This document shows, piece after piece, positions 1 through 5,579 of a stretch of 7,410 bases of DNA. This DNA is from Phosphoribacter sp035448065 (lineage in GTDB: Bacteria > Actinomycetota > Actinomycetes > Actinomycetales > Dermatophilaceae). The notes under the pieces were generated by a model. The model searched no databases and was not told where the DNA came from. It worked only from the letters and a program-made list of their open reading frames with translations. Made by a program: the position numbers and the translations under genes. Numbering within the stretch: the stretch's first letter is position 1; every line of letters begins with the position of its first letter. The stretch lies in the NCBI GenBank assembly GCA_035448065.1, contig DAOTIG010000154.1, forward strand, positions 1-7,410. The letters run 5' to 3'.

Positions 1-597
1 TGTGGGGTCGGCCTCGGCATAGCCGAGCGCCTGCGCCTGGCTCACCGCGTCGGCGAAGCCCGAGCCGGTGGAGTCCATCTTGTCCAGGACGTAGTTCGTC
101 GTGCCGTTGACGATGCCGATGACCTTGCGCACCGAGTCACCGGCCAGCGACTCGCGCAGCGGTCGCAGCAGCGGTATGCCGCCCGCGACCGCGGCCTCGA
201 AGTAGAGGTCCACCCCGTGCGCCGCGGCCGCGGCATACAGGGTGGGGCCGTCCTCGGCGAGCAGCGCCTTGTTGGCGGTGACCACCGACGCGCCGTGCTC
301 CATCGCGCGCAGGATGAGCGTGCGGGCCGGCTCGATGCCCCCGATGACCTCGACGACGATGTCGGCCCGGGTGACCAGCTCGGCCGAGTCGGTGGTGAAC
401 AGCGCGGGGTCGACGCCGGCGGCCGCTCGGTCGCGGCCGGCGCGTCGCACGCCGATGCCGGCGAGCTCGAGCGGGCGGCCGACCCGGGCGGCGAGGTCGT
501 CGGCGTGCTCGACGATCAGCCGGGCGACCGAGGAGCCGACGACGCCGCAGCCGAGCAGCGCGACGCGCAGCGGGGCGACCGGTTCAGGGGAAGGCAC
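1..597 (-). CDS. hom: Homoserine dehydrogenase, N-terminal part (cut by left window edge)
   Basis: Catalyses NAD(P)H-dependent reduction of aspartate semialdehyde to homoserine, the entry to threonine and methionine synthesis, in the cytosol. The 199 visible residues contain the Rossmann nucleotide loop GCGVVG (16-21), EVIGGIEPA (83-91), TANKALL with the conserved lysine K110, EAAVAGGIPLLRPL (134-147) and the family signature NGTTNYVLDKM (164-174). The reading frame is open to base 1, so the rest of the catalytic domain and any C-terminal ACT domain lie outside. I chose the GTG at 597: GAGAGG lies 9 nt before it, giving MPSPEPVAPLRVALLG. An in-frame ATG at 606 directly abuts that GAGAGG and has no spacer, so it is the less likely start. 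The gene follows lysA by 18 nt (9 nt if the ATG is used) and is probably cotranscribed with it. thrC and thrB are expected beyond the left edge by actinobacterial synteny. Identification is firm; only the start is uncertain. Confidence 0.95.
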   Translation of the reverse strand, partial: MPSPEPVAPLRVALLGCGVVGSSVARLIVEHADDLAARVGRPLELAGIGVRRAGRDRAAAGVDPALFTTDSAELVTRADIVVEVIGGIEPARTLILRAMEHGASVVTANKALLAEDGPTLYAAAAAHGVDLYFEAAVAGGIPLLRPLRESLAGDSVRKVIGIVNGTTNYVLDKMDSTGSGFADAVSQAQALGYAEADPT

Positions 598-615
598 GAG
601 GAGCATCCTCTCGCG

Positions 616-2052
616 TCAGTCGACGTCGAGGCCAATGAGGTCCTCGATCGTCTCCCGCCGCACGATGACCCGGGCCCGGCCGTCCCGCACGGCGAGCACC
701 GGGGGCCGGGGCGTGTGGTTGTACTGGCTGGACAGGGCCCGGCAGTAGGCGCCGGTGCCCGGGACCGCGATGAGGTCGCCGGGGCGCACGTCGGCGGGCA
801 GGTACTCGTCCATGACGACGATGTCGCCGCTCTCGCAGTGCTTGCCGACCACCCGCGCCACCCGCGGCGGGGCGTCGCTGGCCCGGTTGGCGAGCGTGCA
901 CGAGTAGTCGGCGTCGTAGAGGGCGGTGCGGACGTTGTCGCTCATCCCCCCGTCGACCGAGACGTAGAGCCGGCGGCTGCGGTCGGTGACCTGGACGTCC
1001 TTGACCGTGCCGACCTGGTAGAGCGTGAAGGTCGTCGGGCCGACGATCGAGCGGCCCGGCTCGATCGAGATCCGCGGCGGCGCGGCATCCGGCAGCGCGT
1101 CGTGCAGCGGCTTGAGCTCGCGGCGCACGACGCCGGCGAGCTGCTCGCCGAGCTGGGCCGCGGTCATCGGGCTGTGCTGGCTGGTGTAGGAGATGCCGTA
1201 GCCGCCGCCGAGGTCGAGCTCGGGCATGACGTGCCCGTGCTCCGTCGCGACCCGCACGTGCAGCTCGACCAGCCGCCGCGCCGACACCTCGAAGCCGCCG
1301 ACGTCGAAGATCTGGCTGCCGATGTGGCTGTGCAGGCCGAGCAGCTCGAGCCGGTCGTGCCCGAGGACGGCGGCGACGGCCGCCTCGGCCTGGCCGCCGG
1401 CGAGGCTGAAGCCGAACTTCTGGTCCTCGTGGGCGGTCGCGATGAACTCGTGGGTGTGCGCCTCGACGCCGACCGTCACCCGGATCATCACCGGCGCGAC
1501 GACGTCGAGCTCGGCGGCGATCGCAGCCACCCGCTCGATCTCGTCGAAGGAGTCCAGGACGATCCGACCGACGCCGTAGCGCAGCCCCTCGCCGATCTCG
1601 GCGACGCTCTTGTTGTTGCCGTGCATGCCGATTCGCGCCGCCGGGAAGCCGACCCGGATGGCGACCGCGAGCTCGCCGTGGGAGCAGACGTCCAGCCCCA
1701 GCCCCTCCTCGTGCACCCAGCGGGCCACCGCCGAGCACAGGAACGCCTTGCCGGCGTAGTAGACGTCGGCGCCGGCGAGGTCGCGGGCGAAGGGCTCGGT
1801 GAACTCGTCGCGGTAGGCCCGCGCCCGGCGCCGGAAGTCCTCCTCGTCGAGGACGTAGGCAGGGGTGCCGAACTCGCGCGCGATGTCGGTGACCGGCACG
1901 CCGTCGACGCTGAGCGAGCCAGTGTCGTCGCGCCGGACGCCGTCGGACCACAGCTGCGGCAGCAGCGCCATGACGTCGTCGGGATAGGGCAGCCACTGCG
2001 GGGCCGCTCCATAGCCGTCGGCGTGCAGGGCTCCGGCTTCATGGGCGCGCAT
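616..2052 (-). CDS. lysA: Diaminopimelate decarboxylase
   Basis: PLP-dependent fold-type III decarboxylase that converts meso-diaminopimelate to L-lysine and CO2, the last step of lysine synthesis. The 478-residue protein is slightly long for the family because of an actinobacterial-style N-terminal extension of about 50 residues before VDGVPVTDIAREFGTPAYVLD. Visible signatures are the PLP lysine in YYAGKAF (K102), HSHIGSQ (241-247), the phosphate-binding GGGYG (282-286), EPGR (331-334), DGGMSDN (367-373), the catalytic cysteine of CESGD (406-410) and GTGAY (432-436). All key residues are present, so the enzyme should be active. The ATG at 2052 is preceded by GAGGA at a suitable distance, inside the end of the upstream gene, from whose stop codon it is separated by only 3 nt. 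It lies in one operon with the ArgS-related gene upstream and hom downstream. Lysine control is likely but no riboswitch can be seen, as there is no leader next to it. Confidence 0.97.
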   Translation of the reverse strand: MRAHEAGALHADGYGAAPQWLPYPDDVMALLPQLWSDGVRRDDTGSLSVDGVPVTDIAREFGTPAYVLDEEDFRRRARAYRDEFTEPFARDLAGADVYYAGKAFLCSAVARWVHEEGLGLDVCSHGELAVAIRVGFPAARIGMHGNNKSVAEIGEGLRYGVGRIVLDSFDEIERVAAIAAELDVVAPVMIRVTVGVEAHTHEFIATAHEDQKFGFSLAGGQAEAAVAAVLGHDRLELLGLHSHIGSQIFDVGGFEVSARRLVELHVRVATEHGHVMPELDLGGGYGISYTSQHSPMTAAQLGEQLAGVVRRELKPLHDALPDAAPPRISIEPGRSIVGPTTFTLYQVGTVKDVQVTDRSRRLYVSVDGGMSDNVRTALYDADYSCTLANRASDAPPRVARVVGKHCESGDIVVMDEYLPADVRPGDLIAVPGTGAYCRALSSQYNHTPRPPVLAVRDGRARVIVRRETIEDLIGLDVD

Positions 2053-2055
2053 GGC

Positions 2056-2838
2056 TCATATCCTCGCGGGCGCCGACACCCCCAGCAGCGCTGTTCCACG
2101 CTCCAAGACACCCGCGGTCACCCGGTCGAGCAGCCCGTCGACCGGGCCGTGGGTGCGCGGGTCGCCGCCGCTGCGACTCGCCTCCCACAGGTGGTATGCC
2201 GCGGCCACCGCGCCGAGGGCGGCCGCGGCCTCCGCCGGTCGGGTCTGCGGCTCGGCGAGGCGGCGGGGGGCATCGAGCAGCTCGGTGGCCAGGCGGGCCG
2301 CGGCGGGATCGAGGTTCTCGAGCTCGGTGGCGGCGCTCTCTGTGGCGGCGCTCTCTGCGGCGGCGCTCGGTGGGGCGGCGCTGCGGGCGGCGGCGCGCGC
2401 GTGGGCGAGCTGGACCGCGAAGACCGGGTTGTCCAGGGTGCGTCGCGCGCTCACCCCGGCCGCCAGGGCCGGGGCGCCGGCGGCCCGCCTGGCGGCCTCG
2501 AAGCGCACCCCGTCGGCGCCCGGAGCCGGCGCGCGGACCGGGGCACGCGGCATACCCGATGGGGTGGCGGCGAGGGCGGCGACGAGTGCGGCAGCGCTGA
2601 GTCGCACCGCGACCAGCCCATCCGGCCGGGCCTGGGCGGTCGCGACGCCGGGCTCGGTGGCAAGGCAGGCGGCAAGCGCGGACGGATCGACCCGCGAGCG
2701 GAGCGCCTGGGCGGTCGCCCACTCCCACGGCGCATCGGCAGTGCGCTCCACCGGGGCAATCCCGCCTGCGACTGCGGCCGGGCCGGCCAGGGTCTCGGCG
2801 AGCGCGGCCGCGCGAGCGGCGAGCTGCCCCGGCGTCAC
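2056..2838 (-). CDS. nrtL: ArgS-related anticodon-binding protein (NrtL type), no catalytic domain
   Basis: A 260-residue protein that reads as an arginyl-tRNA synthetase with the middle removed. Residues 2-90 (TPGQLAARAAAL, then VDPSALAACLA and RLSAAALVAALA) resemble the N-terminal additional domain of ArgS. From about 107 (GADGVRFEAARRAAG, then LDNPVFAVQLAHARAAAR at 135-152) to the end (LLGVSAPARI) it follows the ArgS DALR anticodon-binding domain, including the typical ArgS-like terminus. No HIGH or KMSK-type segment or aminoacylation core is present, so it cannot charge tRNA. The likely role is tRNA binding or regulation; the function is not established here. I chose the GTG at 2838 because it forms a GTGA overlap with the response-regulator stop, a coupled start. 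The frame is open further upstream, to an ATG at 3042, but that stretch lies antiparallel-free inside the regulator gene in another frame and is arginine-rich shadow. It holds a 15-bp tandem repeat. The symbol comes from recollection of the NrtL family name. Confidence 0.8.
   Translation of the reverse strand: MTPGQLAARAAALAETLAGPAAVAGGIAPVERTADAPWEWATAQALRSRVDPSALAACLATEPGVATAQARPDGLVAVRLSAAALVAALAATPSGMPRAPVRAPAPGADGVRFEAARRAAGAPALAAGVSARRTLDNPVFAVQLAHARAAARSAAPPSAAAESAATESAATELENLDPAAARLATELLDAPRRLAEPQTRPAEAAAALGAVAAAYHLWEASRSGGDPRTHGPVDGLLDRVTAGVLERGTALLGVSAPARI
2327..2386 (-). repeat. Degenerate 15-bp tandem repeat inside the ArgS-related gene
   Basis: Four successive 15-bp units, GTGGCGGCGCTCTCT twice identically (2327-2341 and 2342-2356) and then two diverged copies (2357-2371 and 2372-2386). 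The unit is a multiple of three and encodes a repeating Ser-Ala-Ala-Thr/Ala-Glu pentapeptide (about residues 155-172). It falls in the DALR domain between the AHAR helix and the following helices, where ArgS proteins have a variable segment. Copy-number change would keep the frame. Confidence 0.7.
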
Positions 2839-3272
2839 AGCGTCGGGACGTGCTCGCGGCCCTCGCGCCGGAAGCCGTCGACGAGCGACATCACCAGGTC
2901 TGGATCGAAGGGCTTGCGCACGCAGGCGTCCAGGCCGGCCGCCCGCATCCGAGCCCGGTCCTCGCAGGCCGGCTCGGCGGTCGCCATGATGATGGGCAGC
3001 CCGTCGTAGGCGGGCAGCGAGCGGATCCGCGCCAGCGCCCACCAGCCGTCGCGGGGGTACATCTCGGCGTCGAGGATGACGACATGGGGCAGTCGGTCGC
3101 TCGCGAGCAGGCGGTCCAGCTCGGCCACGACATGCTCGCCCTCGGGCGACTCGATGACCTCGAAGCCGTCGAGCTCGAGGTTGATCCGGAGCAGCCTGCG
3201 GATCGACTCGGTGTCGTCGCAGACGAGCACCAAGCCACGGGTATCGGCCGGAGCCCCCGCCGCCGGTTCCAT
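2835..3272 (-). CDS. Stand-alone response-regulator receiver (REC) protein
   Basis: A 145-residue CheY-like single-domain regulator with no DNA-binding or enzymatic output domain. After a short N-terminal tail (1-12) the REC fold runs GLVLVCDDTESIRRLLR (acidic pair D19/D20), VVILDAEM with phospho-acceptor D68, IIMATAE with the conserved T98, and VRKPF with the conserved K120. All phosphorylation residues are present. No histidine kinase is encoded in the window, so its partner is unknown. It is the first gene of the operon and overlaps the ArgS-related gene by 4 nt, implying coupled translation and perhaps a shared role. The ATG at 3272 has no good Shine-Dalgarno sequence, but a TAGGCT box 7 nt upstream would fit a leaderless transcript starting at the ATG. 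Signal and target cannot be read from sequence; it may act by protein-protein contact. Its link to lysine/threonine synthesis is positional only. Confidence 0.9.
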   Translation of the reverse strand: MEPAAGAPADTRGLVLVCDDTESIRRLLRINLELDGFEVIESPEGEHVVAELDRLLASDRLPHVVILDAEMYPRDGWWALARIRSLPAYDGLPIIMATAEPACEDRARMRAAGLDACVRKPFDPDLVMSLVDGFRREGREHVPTL

Positions 3273-3279
3273 GTCGGGC

Positions 3280-3285
3280 AGCCTA
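3280..3285 (-). promoter_or_regulatory. Possible -10 box for a leaderless operon transcript
   Basis: On the minus strand TAGGCT fits the actinobacterial TANNNT -10 pattern and ends 7 nt before the ATG of the response regulator, so transcription could begin at the A of the start codon. This would explain the missing Shine-Dalgarno sequence. No convincing -35 hexamer is seen about 17 nt further upstream, so the call is tentative. Confidence 0.35.
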
Positions 3286-3334
3286 GGCTGATACCCTCCT
3301 CCGGGCGCGACATTCGGCCCGGCCCCATCCGGCC

Positions 3335-3349
3335 GTCCACATCGTGGAC
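3335..3349. promoter_or_regulatory. Inverted repeat GTCCAC-ATC-GTGGAC in the divergent control region
   Basis: A perfect 6-bp inverted repeat with a 3-bp centre lies in the 104-bp gap between the minus-strand operon (start 3272) and the plus-strand tRNA gene (start 3377). Its position could allow control of either side, as an operator or as a short RNA hairpin. The rest of the gap (3273-3376) shows no other clear element and no recognisable tRNA promoter hexamers. Confidence 0.35.
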
Positions 3350-3376
3350 AGTCGCCTTGGGTCGGTCAGGTCGCCG

Positions 3377-3448
3377 GCCCCCGTAGCTCAGGGGATAGAG
3401 CACCGCCCTCCGGAGGCGGGAGCGCAGGTTCGAATCCTGCCGGGGGCA
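3377..3448 (+). tRNA. tRNA-Arg (anticodon CCG)
   Basis: A complete cloverleaf of 72 nt. The acceptor stem GCCCCCG (3377-3383) pairs with CGGGGGC (3441-3447), with discriminator A3448. The D stem is GCTC/GAGC, the anticodon stem CCGCC (3403-3407) pairs with GGCGG (3415-3419), and the loop CTCCGGA gives anticodon CCG at 3410-3412, reading the Arg codon CGG. The T arm is GCAGG/CCTGC with loop TTCGAAT. The 3' CCA is not encoded (ACCC follows), so it must be added after transcription. CGG is a common Arg codon in such a GC-rich genome. It lies divergent to an operon carrying an ArgS-derived protein. Confidence 0.96.
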
Positions 3449-3510
3449 CCCTTCGTTAGGCGGGGGTGCCGACGTCCACTCGCCCGATCCGCCCGGTGTG
3501 TCCCCCGCCC

Positions 3511-3516
3511 TACCCT
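3511..3516 (+). promoter_or_regulatory. Possible -10 box (TACCCT) for the VWA gene
   Basis: TACCCT matches TANNNT and lies 75 nt before the GTG start at 3592, which would give a leader of about 70 nt. No good -35 is seen. An 8-bp inverted repeat GGCGGGGG (3459-3466) and CCCCCGCC (3502-3509) separates it from the tRNA gene. Its 35-nt loop and lack of a T-run make a terminator role doubtful. Confidence 0.25.
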
Positions 3517-3525
3517 GCTGCGGGA

Positions 3526-3586
3526 GTGGGCAGACCGCGCCCACGCTGAGGTCAGACCCGGCGCTGCGACGCCGGGCGCGAAGGAG
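3526..3586 (+). promoter_or_regulatory. Two small hairpins and ribosome binding site ahead of the VWA gene
   Basis: GTGGGC/GCCCAC (3526-3544, 7-nt loop) and the stronger CCCGGCG/CGCCGGG (3557-3576, 6-nt loop CTGCGA) are followed 4 nt later by the Shine-Dalgarno sequence AAGGAG (3581-3586), which is 5 nt from the GTG at 3592. The RBS decides that start. The second hairpin lies close enough to the RBS to affect translation, but at this G+C content short hairpins arise often by chance. Confidence 0.4.
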
Positions 3587-3591
3587 CACGG

Positions 3592-5385
3592 GTGTCCGCG
3601 CAGGACCGCGGGCCGGGCAGCAAGGGGGTGCCCGCGCCCCTCTACAAGGGACGTCGCAGGGGCGTCTACGAGGGAATGCATCGGGCCGGTGATCGACGGC
3701 GCCGGGTCGCCGCCGGGTTGGCCACCCTCGTCGTGCTGCTCGCCGGCACCGGCATCGCCTGGATGCTGCGCACCAAGCCGGCCAACGCCACCACCGCACC
3801 GAGCGGCGCCCCCGCCGGGCCGCTCACCGCCGCGCCGACCGGCCCCGCGACCGACAGCTCCGCCCGCTCCTGCCCGGGCGGCTCGACGACCCTCGTCGTC
3901 GCCGCCCCACCCGAGACGGCACCCACGCTCACCGCGCTCGCCGCCCAGCACTCGACCACCGCGGTCGACGAGCAAGGCCGCTGCGTCCTCGTCCAGGTCA
4001 GCCAGCTCAGCGCCGGCCAGACCGTCGAGGCGCTGGTGGCCGGCTGGCCCGACACCGCCGGCCCCCGCCCGGACGTCTGGGTGCCCAGCGACGACCTGTG
4101 GCTCGGCCTGCTCGAGCAACGGCTCGCCGCCGCCCAGCGCAGCACCCTCGTGCCGCCCGCCGCGAGCACGCCGCGACTGGCGAGCACCCCGACCGTCGTC
4201 GCGATGCCCAAGCCGATGGCCGAGGCACTGGGCTGGCCGGGCACCCCGGTGTCCTGGTCGCGACTGTTCGGGCTCGCCACCGACCCGGCCGGCTGGGCCT
4301 CGGCCGGTCATCCCGAGTGGGGTGCCTTCCGGCTCGGCAAGAGCAACCCCACTCTGTCCGGTGCCGGTCTCGACGGCACCCTCGCGGCCTACTACGCCGC
4401 CGTCCGGCGCACCTCCGGGCTGACTCGCGCCGACATCGCCGACGCCCGCACCCGGCACTACGTCGCCGGCGTCGAGCAGTCGGTCGTCCGCTACGGCGAC
4501 AGCACCGCCGCCCTGCTCGCCGGCTGGGCCCAGGCCGACCAGGCCGGCGAGGCGCTGAGCTATCTCTCCGCCCTGGTCACCGAGGAGAGCCTCGTCGCGG
4601 CCTACAACGCCGGGCTGTCCGAGGACTCCCCCACCGGCCAGCGGGCCACGCCGAAGGTGCCGCTCGTGGCGCTCGCGCCGTCGGAGGGCAGCTTCACCTC
4701 GGACATCCGGTATGCCGTGCTGCAGGCTCCGTGGGTCGACGCCGCCAAGCGGACCGCCGCCGCCGGCTTCCTCGCCACCCTCACCGGCGACGCCGGCCGG
4801 CGGGCGTTCGCCGCGGCATACCTGCGCGGTGCGGACGGCTCGGCGAGCGGGCTCGACACGGCGACCGGGATCGACCCGCGCCCGCCCACCGCCACGCTCG
4901 CGGCGCCCACGCCGGAGGTGGCCGCGACGGTCGCCGACAGCTGGGCCCAGCTGCGCAAGCGCGCCTCGGTGCTCAACCTCGTCGACGTCTCCGGCTCGAT
5001 GAACGAGAAGGTCGCCGGCTCCACGCGCACCAAGCTCGCGGCCGCCAAGACCGCGGCCACCGCCGCGATGACCGTCTTCACCGACCGCGACCAGGTCGGT
5101 CTGTGGACCTTCGCCGGTGGCACCGGAAGCGGCCCGGACTGGACGGAGGTGGTGCCGGTCGGGCCGATGAGCGATCCGGTCGGCGGGACCTCCCGGCGGC
5201 AGGCCCTCGTCGCAGCGGTCGGCGTCCTCAGGCGAGCACCGCGAACACGGGGCTCTACGCCTCGATCGACGCGGCATACCAGGCGATGGCGGCTCGTCAC
5301 CAGCCCGGCGAGGCGAGCGCGATCGTCGTGCTCACCGACGGGCGCAACGAGGCCACCGGCGGCCCCACCCTCGATGCCCTGCTGA
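3592..5385 (+). CDS. Membrane-anchored substrate-binding-like and VWA-domain protein, frame broken near 5230
   Basis: Translated as given, this makes 597 residues from a GTG start with AAGGAG 5 nt upstream. Residues 1-38 are basic and cytosolic, and 39-59 (VAAGLATLVVLLAGTGIAWML) form one membrane anchor or uncleaved signal. A Thr/Pro/Ala-rich linker follows to about 95. Residues from about 98 to 430 look like an extracellular solute-binding fold (TTLVVAAPPETAPTL near the start). The VWA domain begins near 455 with the MIDAS motif DVSGSM (D465, S467, S469). After residue 546 the frame turns into an arginine/proline-rich tail ending at 5385, typical of out-of-frame GC-rich reading. The true continuation lies one frame away (5232-5561). 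With one base restored at about 5230 the protein would be about 656 residues. Likely location is outside the membrane with metal-dependent protein binding; the ligand and partners are unknown. No lipobox or LPXTG is seen. Confidence 0.8.
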   Translation: MSAQDRGPGSKGVPAPLYKGRRRGVYEGMHRAGDRRRRVAAGLATLVVLLAGTGIAWMLRTKPANATTAPSGAPAGPLTAAPTGPATDSSARSCPGGSTTLVVAAPPETAPTLTALAAQHSTTAVDEQGRCVLVQVSQLSAGQTVEALVAGWPDTAGPRPDVWVPSDDLWLGLLEQRLAAAQRSTLVPPAASTPRLASTPTVVAMPKPMAEALGWPGTPVSWSRLFGLATDPAGWASAGHPEWGAFRLGKSNPTLSGAGLDGTLAAYYAAVRRTSGLTRADIADARTRHYVAGVEQSVVRYGDSTAALLAGWAQADQAGEALSYLSALVTEESLVAAYNAGLSEDSPTGQRATPKVPLVALAPSEGSFTSDIRYAVLQAPWVDAAKRTAAAGFLATLTGDAGRRAFAAAYLRGADGSASGLDTATGIDPRPPTATLAAPTPEVAATVADSWAQLRKRASVLNLVDVSGSMNEKVAGSTRTKLAAAKTAATAAMTVFTDRDQVGLWTFAGGTGSGPDWTEVVPVGPMSDPVGGTSRRQALVAAVGVLRRAPRTRGSTPRSTRHTRRWRLVTSPARRARSSCSPTGATRPPAAPPSMPC

Positions 5386-5561
5386 CCCGCATCGCGGCGA
5401 CGCCCGAGCGGGAAATCCGGGTCGTCACCATCGCCTACGGTGCGAACGCCGACCGTGCGGTCCTCGCCCGGATCGCCCAGGCCAGCAAGGGCGCGGCCTA
5501 CGTCGCGGCGACGCCGGAGGACATAGGCCGGATCTACGGCGAGGCGATGGCCAAGCTCTGA
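5232..5561 (+). pseudogene. Displaced C-terminal VWA segment of the same gene (frameshift)
   Basis: These 109 codons continue the VWA domain of the preceding gene in a different frame: ASTANTGLYASIDAAYQAM, then AIVVLTDGRNEA and IRVVTIAYGANADR, ending AMAKL with TGA at 5559-5561. They carry the other MIDAS residues, the Thr of TGLY and the Asp of LTDGRNE, so a working domain needs both pieces. There is no own start with a Shine-Dalgarno sequence. Frame order fits a single missing base in CTCAGGCG at 5227-5234: one extra A would give Leu-Lys-Ala-Ser and restore the frame. This may be a real mutation or a sequencing or assembly error. No slippery heptamer is visible, so programmed frameshifting is unlikely. 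It ends 18 nt before the convergent CNNM gene, with no clear terminator between them. Confidence 0.8.
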
Positions 5562-5579
5562 GGACTCCAATCGGCAGCG

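Noticed and set aside
217..3009. A 930-codon plus-strand open frame opposite the whole lysA operon.
   Set aside because: It is antisense to hom, lysA, nrtL and the response regulator, which all have clear family motifs. Its Asp/Arg/Gly/Val-rich composition is the usual mirror of GC-rich coding sequence.
2839..3042. N-terminal extension of the ArgS-related protein to the ATG at 3042.
   Set aside because: The 68 extra residues are arginine-rich shadow of the response-regulator frame, whereas the GTG at 2838 gives a clean GTGA-coupled start and a protein beginning like ArgS.
3459..3509. GGCGGGGG/CCCCCGCC inverted repeat as a terminator for the tRNA.
   Set aside because: The 35-nt loop and lack of a T-run make it a weak hairpin; such pairs occur by chance at this G+C content.
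5221..5240. Programmed ribosomal frameshift site in the VWA gene.
   Set aside because: No slippery heptamer and no stop codon close to the shift point are visible; a plain one-base deletion explains the frames.
3388..5277. A 629-codon minus-strand open frame opposite the VWA gene and across the tRNA.
   Set aside because: It is low-complexity Gly/Arg/Ala sequence without motifs, overlapping a tRNA and a recognisable plus-strand gene, so it is a shadow frame.
5562..5579. Bidirectional terminator between the convergent VWA and CNNM genes.
   Set aside because: Only 18 nt separate the stop codons and no inverted repeat or T-run is present there.
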